From Planctomycetota bacterium (lineage in GTDB: Bacteria > Planctomycetota > UBA8742 > UBA2392), in assembly GCA_016722065.1 (NCBI GenBank), contig JADKGX010000001.1, positions 558,001 through 622,000 on the forward strand: a DNA stretch of 64,000 nucleotides, written 5' to 3'. Below are positions 32,933 through 41,397 of this stretch, in pieces (positions within the stretch are counted from its first letter, which is position 1; the number at the start of each line of letters is the position of its first letter). Under the pieces are notes generated by a model that did no database searches, was not told the DNA's origin, and saw nothing but the letters and a program-made list of their open reading frames with translations. The translations under genes were made by a program, and so were the position numbers.

Positions 32933-33085
32933 GACGCGAGGGAGAGATTTGACTGCGCAAGCAGATGGCGGGGCTACCCCGTCGTATCGCAGTGGCCTTT
33001 CATGCATCGATGAAGCAATCTGCAGTATCCTGCGGATACTGCGATAGCTCCATGCCGGGAGCCTGAGAAATCTCTCCCCCGCGTC
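32933..33085 (+). ncRNA. Retron msr-msd non-coding RNA
   Basis: Arms a1 (32933-32950) and a2 (33068-33085) are complementary over 17 of 18 positions, as in retron RNAs where they pair to prime reverse transcription; the likely branching G is at or near 32951. Inside, CGGGG/CCCCG forms an msr-type hairpin near 32970-32982. In the msd part, GCAGTATCC/GGATACTGC forms a perfect 9-bp stem near 33022-33042, and TATCGCAGT pairs with ACTGCGATA. The RNA ends 12 nt before the RT start codon. This is the standard a1-msr-msd-a2-RT order. Confidence 0.82.
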
Positions 33086-33097
33086 CCTGGAGAGTGC

Positions 33098-34447
33098 ATG
33101 GGCCTGTTTGAATGGCTGTTCGGAAAGAAGCGCCCCGAGTACGGCACAGTGCCGGACCGCGTTTCGCCAAGTTCGCAGCCACAGCGTGCAACCTGGCCGC
33201 CGCAACAAGGTGGACCTGTACCGTACACTAGCCCGCCACCCTTGGACTTTCGCAATGTGTACTTGAGCTGGCGGCGCAGACGCAGCAAGCAGCCTGTCGC
33301 CGCCATCGCCGACCAGACACTGATCGGGCCGGTCCCCGCGCAGACTGTCCGCCCTGCGAATTGGCTCCTTGGCAACTTGGGCGGCACTCGGCAGCACCCA
33401 GACCCTTACTTTGACGCCCGGCGCGTATCCTCGCACAACATGCCCGCGTTGCCGCACCTGGATGCGATGGCGGAACTTCTGGGTACGCCGCGCAGCGAAC
33501 TGCAGTGGCTTGCCCACCGCCCGGTCCAAGAGATTGCCAAGAGTCATGTTCACTACCGTCTTTTTGAAGTGCGCAAGAAATCCGGCGGAACGCGCCTGCT
33601 GGCCGCGCCGTTGCCGCGCCTCAAGGCCGTGCAGCACCAGTTACTCGACAAGCTGATTTCGCGCCTGCCTGTGCATGGCGCCGCCCACGGCTTTCGGCGC
33701 GGGCGCGGAATTCTTTCCGGGGCGAACGTCCATGTCGGCAAAGACGTACTGGTTTGCTTTGACATCAAGGACTTCTTTCCGACCTTTAGCTTTCGGCGCG
33801 TGTCGGGCTACTTCCGCTGGTTGGGCTATGGCCGCGGCATTGCCAATGCCATTGCACTGCTTACTACCGCAGCGTTGCACGAAGCCACCACCGGCGGCAA
33901 AGGGCAGTGGACGCCCGCCTACAACACGCGGCACCCCGACCTTGTACGGCGCCATCACCCCGAACTGCCCCAAGGCGCGCCGACCAGCCCGGGGTTGGCA
34001 AATGCGATATGCTGGCGCATGGACAAGCGTCTTTCCGCCCTGGCGAGCAAGTTCGGCGGCGACTACACGCGCTATGCCGACGACCTGACTTTCAGCGGGG
34101 GGCAAGACCTGGCCCGCCACGCCGACAACCTGATCAAACTGGTGCGCAAGATCGTGCGCACGGAAGGCCTTGAACTGAACGAACAAAAGACCCGCGTGAT
34201 GCGCAAAGGTCGCCAGCAGCGCGTAACCGGCGTGGTCGTGAACGAGAAAACCAACCTGTCACGCCGCGACTTCGACAAGCTCAAGGCCATTCTGCACAAC
34301 TGCGCGAAACACGGACCTGCCGGCCAGAACCGCGCCGATCACCCTGACTTCAAAGGCCACCTGCAAGGCCGCGTGGCCCACGCCATGCACATTGGCCCCG
34401 AGCGCGGGGCCAAGTTGAAAGCCATGTTTGACAAAATTGTTTGGTGA
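33098..34447 (+). CDS. Retron-type reverse transcriptase
   Basis: The 449-residue enzyme should copy the adjacent msd RNA into msDNA. The N-terminal ~110 residues are Pro-rich and variable. RT motifs include H-G-F-R-R-G (region near 200), S-G-A-N-V-H-V-G (the N-A-x-x-H position of retron RTs), F-D-I-K-D-F-F-P-T (motif A), L-P-Q-G-A-P-T-S-P (motif B) and the catalytic Y-A-D-D at 326-329. The V-T-G motif at 376-378, which contacts msr RNA, is present. The sequence most resembles myxobacterial retron RTs. GGAGAG lies before the ATG. No effector follows downstream; the nearest candidate partner is the divergent ternary operon. Confidence 0.93.
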   Translation: MGLFEWLFGKKRPEYGTVPDRVSPSSQPQRATWPPQQGGPVPYTSPPPLDFRNVYLSWRRRRSKQPVAAIADQTLIGPVPAQTVRPANWLLGNLGGTRQHPDPYFDARRVSSHNMPALPHLDAMAELLGTPRSELQWLAHRPVQEIAKSHVHYRLFEVRKKSGGTRLLAAPLPRLKAVQHQLLDKLISRLPVHGAAHGFRRGRGILSGANVHVGKDVLVCFDIKDFFPTFSFRRVSGYFRWLGYGRGIANAIALLTTAALHEATTGGKGQWTPAYNTRHPDLVRRHHPELPQGAPTSPGLANAICWRMDKRLSALASKFGGDYTRYADDLTFSGGQDLARHADNLIKLVRKIVRTEGLELNEQKTRVMRKGRQQRVTGVVVNEKTNLSRRDFDKLKAILHNCAKHGPAGQNRADHPDFKGHLQGRVAHAMHIGPERGAKLKAMFDKIVW

Positions 34448-34550
34448 TTGGGCGAACCGCTGTTTTTGATTACGGGTTTTGGAGTAAAGCTGCCTGGCGC
34501 TATTGCCCAATGCCAACAACCCGCAACCGCAGTTGGTGTCTTGTGACTGG

Positions 34551-35840
34551 CTACTTTGATTCCGCCAACTCCTTGCGGCGCTTGCGGCGCAGCGCCAGAT
34601 ACACCAATGCGCCGGCAAGCAGCATGGGTGAGCCCGCCACGCCGGCCTTGAGGCCAAACGCAGCCAGGTTCTCCAGGCCCTGGGTGCCGTCCTTCCAGGC
34701 GCGTTCAAAGGGTCCTGTGCCGTCGGCGGGAACTACTTCAACCGGCCGCGAGGAAACTCGCAGCGTCAGGCGCGACAAGGCAATGCGGTTGTCGAGGGCT
34801 TCCAGTGTGGCCTTGAGGCGTTCGATTTCACGACGTGTGTCGCGGCGTTCGCGTTCGAGGTATTGCGCTTCGGACACTGTGGCGGGGGCCTTTTCGGCCA
34901 GTGTGTCAAGGCGATTGAGGTAATCCTGGGCTTCATTCAGCCGGGCTTTGAGGTCGATCTTCTGGCCTGTCACTTCGTCGGCGGACTCAGTCTGGCCCAG
35001 CACTTCGCCCAGGGAGCTGACAGTGCCCAGAAAGGCGCGCCATTTTTCGGCCGGCACGGCTACTTCCAGGGTGATTTCAGTGTTCGTGCCGGTCCCTTGA
35101 CGTGTCAAGTTGGTAACCGACCCGCCCTGACTGGTAACCAGGTCCGTAGCCCTTTGCTGGATGTCGCCGGGGTGGTCATGGCGCAGATGAATGCTGCCGG
35201 ATCGAACCAGCGCCGGAAGTGTCGGGTTGAATCGCTCCGGGCTGCTGCTGTCGGTTGCCGTGAAGCCACTGCCGGGATCAGTAATGACTGTCGCTGCGTC
35301 TGCAGGCAACGCAAAGTGAAGCGTAGGGGTGTCCTGGCGCGCTGGCGGGCTGCTGGCGACGACGTCGCCTTTGAGATCATCTTCCCGAGCCAGTGCCTGG
35401 TCTTCAAGCTCCGGGCGCGTGAGAACCCCGCCGGTGATGATCGCTATGGCTATGCTGGCGGCCGTGACCAGCCCGATACCCCAGCGCGAGGTCAGCCAGT
35501 AGATGATACGGGCTTCTTTTGGATGACCAGCGGAATGGCCGGCCGGACTGGCCGAAGGAACCTGCTGTGCTGCCTGATACACTTGGGCCAGGGTCAACTT
35601 CAGTTTTGGCGGCGTGATGGCGAGCGAGCCTACTTTGGCCCGCATCGCCATCAGTTCGCCAACAATGACCCGGTCGCGACACGGTTCGCCCTCGGGCGAC
35701 GGCAGACTGGCGGACAAGCCGGTCACATGATCAAGCACCGCTTGTTCGTCCTGGGTCAAAACCCCCGCGACGCCACCGATACCGCCAACTCCGCCGACAC
35801 TTGGACCCATGTCGGAATCGCTTCCCTGTTCCCAGGTCAT
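34551..35840 (-). CDS. DUF4349 membrane protein, probable anti-sigma partner
   Basis: The 429-residue protein has an N-terminal region (1-110) that resembles anti-sigma regions in position and composition, a TM helix near 125-145 (I-G-L-V-T-A-A-S-I-A-I-A-I-I), an extracytoplasmic DUF4349 domain with a long coiled coil (E-A-Q-Y-L-E-R-E-R-R-D-T-R-R-E-I-E-R-L) and a C-terminal TM helix followed by R-R-K-R-R-K. It starts 4 nt after the sigma-factor stop with GGAG in front, so both are co-translated. A role as membrane regulator of the sigma factor is inferred from this pairing. It carries a TTGAC-NN-GTCAA box at 35097. Confidence 0.75.
   Translation of the reverse strand: MTWEQGSDSDMGPSVGGVGGIGGVAGVLTQDEQAVLDHVTGLSASLPSPEGEPCRDRVIVGELMAMRAKVGSLAITPPKLKLTLAQVYQAAQQVPSASPAGHSAGHPKEARIIYWLTSRWGIGLVTAASIAIAIITGGVLTRPELEDQALAREDDLKGDVVASSPPARQDTPTLHFALPADAATVITDPGSGFTATDSSSPERFNPTLPALVRSGSIHLRHDHPGDIQQRATDLVTSQGGSVTNLTRQGTGTNTEITLEVAVPAEKWRAFLGTVSSLGEVLGQTESADEVTGQKIDLKARLNEAQDYLNRLDTLAEKAPATVSEAQYLERERRDTRREIERLKATLEALDNRIALSRLTLRVSSRPVEVVPADGTGPFERAWKDGTQGLENLAAFGLKAGVAGSPMLLAGALVYLALRRKRRKELAESK
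35097..35108. promoter_or_regulatory. TTGAC-NN-GTCAA box inside the DUF4349 gene
   Basis: TTGACGTGTCAA, identical to the box at 22372. It is within the coding region. Confidence 0.3.
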
Positions 35841-35844
35841 GGCC

Positions 35845-36348
35845 TTACTCCTTGTGGCCGATACCACCGGCCAGCTTGGAACCCTTCAACAGATCAAACA
35901 GTGCCCTGCGGCCGCGTAGCAGGTCCGTCTTGAGCTTGTTCAGGTGCACGCCCAGAAGCTGGGCTGCGTCCTGATAGCTCATGCCGTCGCGGTCAACCGC
36001 CAGCACGGCGGCACGATGGTCGGCCTTCAGCGCCTGCAGGGCGACGACAAGTTCGTCGCTCAGCTGGTCGCTGTAGACCGGCATTTCGTCCGGTGCCGCA
36101 TGGTCAAATTCGGCCAGCGGCTTCTGACGGTTGGTGCGGCGCAGCGTGTCGATGGCAAAGTTGACGGCCACACGCTTGAGCCACGCTGCCACGTTGCTCT
36201 GGTCCTGGGGCGGACGCGTCAGCAGGCGCACAAAGGCCTCCTGCGTGGCGTCTTCCGCGGCTGCGTTGTCCAGCGTCAGGCGATACACGGCCGCGTGAAC
36301 GGCCGCGCCATGCTGGGCAAACAGATTCTCAAAGTCCGTCTGACGCAT
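35845..36348 (-). CDS. ECF-type RNA polymerase sigma factor
   Basis: This 167-residue protein has sigma region 2 (F-E-N-L-F-A-Q-H-G-A-A-V-H-A-A-V-Y-R-L ... A-E-D-A-T-Q-E-A-F-V-R-L, residues 5-50) and region 4 (L-K-A-D-H-R-A-A-V-L-A-V-D-R-D-G-M-S-Y-Q-D-A-A-Q-L-L-G-V, ~105-150). It lacks region 3, as expected for ECF sigmas. GGGGGA precedes the ATG. The next gene encodes a membrane partner. Confidence 0.9.
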   Translation of the reverse strand: MRQTDFENLFAQHGAAVHAAVYRLTLDNAAAEDATQEAFVRLLTRPPQDQSNVAAWLKRVAVNFAIDTLRRTNRQKPLAEFDHAAPDEMPVYSDQLSDELVVALQALKADHRAAVLAVDRDGMSYQDAAQLLGVHLNKLKTDLLRGRRALFDLLKGSKLAGGIGHKE

Positions 36349-36532
36349 GTCAGTCCCCCTGGACAGGTGCCGGCGGTTGTTACCAATCGCAGGCGCCTGA
36401 TCCCAAACGTGGAACCCCGGGCAAGAGTTGCAGGGTTCCGTGATTTTTTGCCTTTGCCGCGCCAACCCGCCCAATGGCGCGTTCTGGCGTGGTCACAAAC
36501 CTTGGTCTGGCGTCACGTTTCGTTACACCAAC

Positions 36533-36558
36533 AAAAATCCCCGGCACGGAGGCCGGGG
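36533..36558 (-). terminator. Strong orphan intrinsic terminator, minus strand
   Basis: CCCCGGC (36539-36545) pairs with GCCGGGG (36552-36558). On the minus strand an A and then five T residues follow (36537-36533). It lies upstream of the sigma factor, so it must end a short transcript from the 36.56-36.87 kb gap. Confidence 0.8.
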
Positions 36559-36591
36559 GCATGAGGCAAGCCGCGCGACCTTGGTCTCGGT

Positions 36592-36660
36592 TCACACAAC
36601 ACCTTTGCCGTACACGGCATGGGCGGCATGGAACAGATCTTGTGCTGGTGTCATCCACAT
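36592..36660 (-). CDS. Possible 22-residue small ORF
   Basis: An ATG at 36660 follows AGGAG (36674-36670) by 9 nt and opens 22 codons ending in TGA, 33 nt before the orphan terminator. The product starts M-W-M-T-P-A-Q-D-L-F. It may be a micro-protein or part of a small RNA. No homology is recognised. Confidence 0.3.
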   Translation of the reverse strand: MWMTPAQDLFHAAHAVYGKGVV

Positions 36661-36685
36661 GGCCGCAAACTCCTGGTTCGTACTC

Positions 36686-36730
36686 TTGCCACGTCAAGAG
36701 CAACCGGCGTGCCAACTCTTGACGTGTAAA
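36686..36730. promoter_or_regulatory. Two near-matches to the TTGAC-NN-GTCAA box
   Basis: TTGCCACGTCAA (36686-36697) and TTGACGTGTAAA (36719-36730) each differ from the motif by one base. They sit in the divergent gap between the sigma factor/small transcript and the aconitase-fold gene. Confidence 0.4.
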
Positions 36731-36868
36731 GTGTTGGCTGGTCGATGCAATCAGGGCAATGCCGACACGTTGACCACCAACGATCCAGTACTCGCCCGCA
36801 AGCTTCCCCGTGGCGGCCCTGGCAGTTGCTCATTGCCTGTTGCGCCCGTCTTTCCGATCATTCCCGCC

Positions 36869-38098
36869 ATGCCCCACCGCCCGCAAACAGGATTGATCCG
36901 GTTGCTGCAGACCATTGCCGGGTCGCGCGAGATTGCCCCCGGAGACCGCGTGGCGCTGTCGCCCCACTTCGTGCTGCTGACTGCACACGACGGCGCGGCC
37001 CTGGACGTACTGGAATCCAGGGGCCGCAAGGTGACAGCGCCCCAGCGCATTGCCCTGGCCGGGGGCGACGAAGCCCTGGTCGCCCGTGCCCGCGCCGCCG
37101 GCATAACGCGCTTTTTGACTGGCGGCTGTGAGTTGGCAGAGCTGCTTGAACAAGCCCTGGTTGTGTCTGGTGAATGCGCCGCCAGCAGCCTGCCAGAGAT
37201 TCACGCGCTGGGTGGTGTTGGCGCACTGGGTCTGCGGCTTCCGGCAGCTGATCTAGGGGCATTGTTGGCCGAGACGTCCATCGAAGTAACCGTGCCAGAG
37301 GTAATCCGCCTGGATCTGGCAGGCACACGCCAGCCACAAATCGGCGGCCGAGACGTGTTTTGGACCCTGCGCCGTGAACTGGGCCCCGCCACCCTGGTGG
37401 GCCGCGCCATCGAGATCACCGGCCCCGGCCTGGCCACGTTGAAGCTGCATGAGCGCCAATCGCTGTGTTCCCTGGCCGCACACGCCGGCCTGTTTGCCGC
37501 ACTTTGCCTGGCCGACAAAGCTGGCGTAGCGGAACTCAATGCCGCCATTCAGCGGCCCTACACAACCGTGGAATCGGAAAAGGGCGCTGTGTGGCACCAG
37601 GTAGCAAGCCTGGACCTTGCCCATGCCCAGACCTGCGTGCTTGCGCCCAACAGCAGCCAGGCCCGGCCCGTGGCCGAGTTTCAAGGCGAGCGCATCGAGC
37701 AAGTGGTGGTAGGCGGCCAGGGTTCGGGGTCACTGGAGGCCCTGCGCATGTTGGCAGAAACCATCAAGATGCGCAGACTCGCGCCCTACATGCGCTGCGG
37801 CGTGATTCCGAATTCTAAACTTGTGTGCAAACAGGCAGAAGCCGAAGACCTGTTGAACACGCTGCAGGATGCCGGTGCCGTCGTGCACGCGCCGGGCACG
37901 ACGCCAGATCAGCTGATTCAGCCCGACTTCAAGACGCTGTTGACCACCGTAGCTGCCCCGCCGGGTTGCTGGCGGGCCGGGCCTATGGCCGCAGCAGCCG
38001 CAGCAGTGGCCGGGGCCCTGACCCACCCCGAGCGGCTGGACGCCCCCAACCAGCGCGACAGCAAGCATTCCACTCGCACACCCCGCCAGGGAACCTAG
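36869..38098 (+). CDS. Aconitase/LeuC-fold protein lacking Fe-S ligands
   Basis: The 409-residue protein has the length and order of a LeuC-type isopropylmalate dehydratase large subunit, but only as a degenerate version. The I-H-A-L-G-G-V-G-A-L-G segment corresponds to the D-S-H-T-x-x-x-G-A region, and A-G-P-M-A-A-A-A-A-A-V-A-G matches the conserved S-P-x-M-A-A-A-A-A helix near the end. The cluster ligands are gone: the G-S-C-T-N loop is G-Q-G-S-G-S, and the G-C-x-x-C motif is A-P-G-T-T. It should not be an active dehydratase. Start chosen at 36869 because upstream frame is the intergenic gap. Confidence 0.7.
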   Translation: MPHRPQTGLIRLLQTIAGSREIAPGDRVALSPHFVLLTAHDGAALDVLESRGRKVTAPQRIALAGGDEALVARARAAGITRFLTGGCELAELLEQALVVSGECAASSLPEIHALGGVGALGLRLPAADLGALLAETSIEVTVPEVIRLDLAGTRQPQIGGRDVFWTLRRELGPATLVGRAIEITGPGLATLKLHERQSLCSLAAHAGLFAALCLADKAGVAELNAAIQRPYTTVESEKGAVWHQVASLDLAHAQTCVLAPNSSQARPVAEFQGERIEQVVVGGQGSGSLEALRMLAETIKMRRLAPYMRCGVIPNSKLVCKQAEAEDLLNTLQDAGAVVHAPGTTPDQLIQPDFKTLLTTVAAPPGCWRAGPMAAAAAAVAGALTHPERLDAPNQRDSKHSTRTPRQGT

Positions 38099-38124
38099 GC
38101 GTGCTTGCCGACAGCCCGGCAAAA

Positions 38125-41100
38125 CTAGTGAAAATCGCGCGAGCTGGTGTTGGGAGACTGTTCTGCAACCTGGTCGATGCTGTGGATACTTCGAACGCGA
38201 AGGTGAATCACTTCGCCACTGCGTTCCACTTTGCCCTGGGCGATGATTGGCAAGGGGCTGAGTGCGGCCTCGCGGTGTTCCTCAAAAGTCTTGGGCGTCA
38301 GCATCAGGTTCATCGAGCCAAACTCGTCTTCCAGCGTAAAGAACAGCATCTTGCCCTCGCCGGGGCGCTGCCGGACTACTGTCCAGCCGGCAACCTGGAC
38401 GTTCTGGCCATGCTTTGCTTGGGCCAGCTGGCGCGACGTGATCACGGCCTGCGCGTCCAGTTCGGCGCGCAGGAACTGGATCGGGTGAAAATCAAGCGAC
38501 AGGCTCATCGTGTCGTAATCCAGCCGCATCGATTCCTGGTCGGTCAGTTTGGCCAGCAGGGGCTGGCGCTCGCGATCCTGAACCGCTGCAAACAATTGCG
38601 TCGAACCACTGCGGCGCCCAAGAAGTTGCCAAAGTGCTTCGCGGCGGCTGATGCCCGTCGAATCAAACGCGCCCGCCTGTGCAAGCAACGCAAACTCGCG
38701 CCAGCCCAGCGGCGCGCCTGCCGCCTGCAAGCGGCGGGCAAAAGCGGCCGGGGTGTCAAATTGGCCATCGGCCCGCACCTGCATAATCGCCCGCGCAGGC
38801 GATTCGCCCATGCCCTTGAGCTGCCGAAAACCGACACGCAGGGCCGGCCCGGCCTTGCCCCATTCCGCGGCAGGCGCGGACAGCGGCGCCGGTGCGTACG
38901 CCGCGCCTGGGTACAGGCGGTTGTCCCAGTCACTGGAATTGACGTCGATGGGCAATACTTCCACGCCGTGGTCGCGGGCGTCACGAATCAGGGCCGAGGC
39001 GCTGTAGAACCCCATGGGCTGGCTGTTCAGCAGCGAGGCCGTGAACGCCGCCGGATAAAACCGCTTCAGGTATGCACTGACATACGACAGCAGCGCAAAA
39101 CTGACTGAGTGACTTTCCGGAAAGCCGTATTCGCCAAAGCCCTTGATCTGGTTGTACACGCGTTCTGCGTACTCGGGCGTTATGTTGCGCTGCAGCATGC
39201 CGTCGACCAGTTTCTTGTGATAGTTTTCCATCACGCCGGGCCGCCGCCAGCCGCCCATGGCCTTGCGCAAACGGTCTGCGTCGCCGGGCGTAAAGCCGGC
39301 AACGTCCACGGCAAGGCGCATCACCTGTTCCTGAAACAGCGGCACGCCCAGGGTTCTTTCCAGGGCGGCCACGGCTGCGGGGTGTGGATAATCGACTGGT
39401 TCCTCGCCACTTCTGCGGCGCAGATAGGGATGAACCATGCCGCCCTGAATCGGGCCCGGCCGGACAATCGCGACCTCGACCACCAGGTCGTAGAACTTGT
39501 TGGGCTTCAGCCTTGGCAACATGGCCATCTGGGCGCGGCTTTCCACCTGGAAGGTGCCCACGCTGTCGGCGTGACACAGCATTTCATACAGCGCCTTGGC
39601 TTGCGCGGATTGGCCTTTTCCGTCGGGGTCCGTGGCCAGGCAGGTGGCCAGGTCAAACTGGCGTCCGCCCAGTTCGTCAACCATGGTGAAGCACTTTCGA
39701 ATCGCCGTCAGCATGCCCAGGCTCAAGAGGTCAACCTTAAGAATGCCCAGGGTATCGATGTCGTTCTTGTCCCACTCAATGATCGAGCGGTCCTGCATGG
39801 CCGCATTCTCGATTGGCACCAGTGCGTCCAGGCGGCCGCGGGTCATAACCATGCCGCCCACGTGCTGCGAAAGATGCCGCGGAAAGCCCCGCAGACGGCG
39901 CGCAAAGGCCAGCGCCGTCTGGATCTCGCGTGAATCCGGGTCCAGGCCTGATTCGCGCAGCCGCTGATTGCCCGATGCTGCGTCGTCAAACCACTGGTGA
40001 GACTTCGAAAGCCGGTCCACCTGGTCCACTGTCAGGCCCAGGGCGCGACCGGCATCGCGCAGCGCACTGCGTGTGCGGTAGTGAATCACCGTGGCGCACA
40101 TGCCCGCGCGCTCGCGCCCGTACTTGTTGTAAACATACTGGATGACTTCCTCGCGGCGTTCGTGTTCAAAGTCAATGTCGATGTCTGGTGGCTCGGCGCG
40201 CTCGCGGGACATGAAGCGCTCAAACAGCAACTCGTTGTGCGCGGGGTCGACGCTGGTAATGCCAAGGCAGAAGCACACGGCGCTGTTGGCAGCACTGCCG
40301 CGACCCTGGCAAAGAATGCCTCGCCCCCGCGCATAGCGGACAATGTCGTAAACAGTCAGGAAATAGGGCTCGTACTTCAGTTCCGCAATGATGGCCAACT
40401 CGTGCGCCAGTTGCGCGCGCACCTTGGCTGGCACATCGTTGCCATAGCGGCGTTGCGCACCGGACTGGGTTTCGCGCTGCAGGTACTCCGCCACCGAAAG
40501 ACCGTCTTCTGTCAACTCGTGCGGGTACTCATAGCGCAACTCGGTCAGTGAAAACGTGCACGTCGCCGCGATATCCAGCGTGCGCTGTATCGCCGCCGCG
40601 TGGTCGGCAAACAACGCCGCCATCTGTTGGCCTGACTTGACGTGGCGTTCGGCGTTGGGCAACAGCACGTGGGCGGCCTGGTCAATGCGCAGGCCCTGGC
40701 GCACACAAGTCAGCACATCATGCAGCGGCTTGGATTCGGCATCATGAAAGTGCACGTCGTTGGCCGCGGCCAGCGGCACACCCAGACCCTGGGCCAACTT
40801 GCAGGCCGCGGCCACACGGGATTCCTGGCCGGCGTTCAGGTGGCGCAGTAACGCCACAGACAGCCGCCCGTCAAACCAGTGCAGCAGCGGCCGTGCCAGT
40901 TCGATCGTTGTGCCTGCGTTTGGCAGTATCAGCGCCTGCAAGTCACCCGAGAACTCCTGCAAGTCCGCCAGCGCAAGATCGCATTGCCCCTTGCCGGCGC
41001 GGCGCTTGCCCAAAGTCAGCAGTCGGCACAGGTTGCCGTAGCCCGTTCGATTCATGGCATACAGGCAAAGTTCCATCCCCTCGCGCAACTGCACGCGCGC

Positions 41101-41397
41101 ACCGACAAGCAGCTTAAGGCCGTAATCCGCGGCTGCTTCATGGGCGCGCACCACGCCGGCCAGGCTGTGCCAGTCCGTAATCGCCAGCGCCGACAAGCCC
41201 AACTCGACAGCGCGGCGCACCAGTTGCTCGGCGTGGCTTGCACCGCGCAGAAAACTGAAGTTGGTGCAGCACACCAGCTCGGCATAGGGTGTTGCGTGCT
41301 CTGGCCGCTGCGGGGGCGCGGCAGCTTGCATGGCGGCCAGCGCGGTGTGCTGCTTCTGCACTTCTTGCGGGCTGTGAGGGTCGCGGCTGTGTGCCAT
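38125..41397 (-). CDS. dnaE2: Error-prone DNA polymerase III alpha subunit
   Basis: The 1,090-residue polymerase is the replicative-type alpha subunit of the ImuA-ImuB-DnaE2 translesion system. The PHP domain starts at C-C-T-N-F-S-F-L-R-G-A-S-H (~45). The catalytic aspartates are in P-D-I-D-I-D-F-E-H-E-R-R. The R-P-G-P-I-Q-G-G-M-V-H-P-Y motif, with Gln-Gly after P-I, is typical of DnaE2. A C-terminal OB domain (~1000) follows. Its ATG overlaps the imuB stop by 1 nt (TGATG), so it is co-translated. Confidence 0.95.
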   Translation of the reverse strand: MAHSRDPHSPQEVQKQHTALAAMQAAAPPQRPEHATPYAELVCCTNFSFLRGASHAEQLVRRAVELGLSALAITDWHSLAGVVRAHEAAADYGLKLLVGARVQLREGMELCLYAMNRTGYGNLCRLLTLGKRRAGKGQCDLALADLQEFSGDLQALILPNAGTTIELARPLLHWFDGRLSVALLRHLNAGQESRVAAACKLAQGLGVPLAAANDVHFHDAESKPLHDVLTCVRQGLRIDQAAHVLLPNAERHVKSGQQMAALFADHAAAIQRTLDIAATCTFSLTELRYEYPHELTEDGLSVAEYLQRETQSGAQRRYGNDVPAKVRAQLAHELAIIAELKYEPYFLTVYDIVRYARGRGILCQGRGSAANSAVCFCLGITSVDPAHNELLFERFMSRERAEPPDIDIDFEHERREEVIQYVYNKYGRERAGMCATVIHYRTRSALRDAGRALGLTVDQVDRLSKSHQWFDDAASGNQRLRESGLDPDSREIQTALAFARRLRGFPRHLSQHVGGMVMTRGRLDALVPIENAAMQDRSIIEWDKNDIDTLGILKVDLLSLGMLTAIRKCFTMVDELGGRQFDLATCLATDPDGKGQSAQAKALYEMLCHADSVGTFQVESRAQMAMLPRLKPNKFYDLVVEVAIVRPGPIQGGMVHPYLRRRSGEEPVDYPHPAAVAALERTLGVPLFQEQVMRLAVDVAGFTPGDADRLRKAMGGWRRPGVMENYHKKLVDGMLQRNITPEYAERVYNQIKGFGEYGFPESHSVSFALLSYVSAYLKRFYPAAFTASLLNSQPMGFYSASALIRDARDHGVEVLPIDVNSSDWDNRLYPGAAYAPAPLSAPAAEWGKAGPALRVGFRQLKGMGESPARAIMQVRADGQFDTPAAFARRLQAAGAPLGWREFALLAQAGAFDSTGISRREALWQLLGRRSGSTQLFAAVQDRERQPLLAKLTDQESMRLDYDTMSLSLDFHPIQFLRAELDAQAVITSRQLAQAKHGQNVQVAGWTVVRQRPGEGKMLFFTLEDEFGSMNLMLTPKTFEEHREAALSPLPIIAQGKVERSGEVIHLRVRSIHSIDQVAEQSPNTSSRDFH

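Noticed and set aside
32768..33637. Upstream extension of the bpX4-like gene into the retron region
   Set aside because: The added 290 residues lie antisense to the retron RNA and the RT gene and have no similarity to the family; the ATG at 32767 fits.
20487..34447. Prophage or plasmid origin of the tRNA array and retron
   Set aside because: No integrase, capsid, terminase, replication gene or attachment-site duplication is visible; codon and base composition look like the neighbours.
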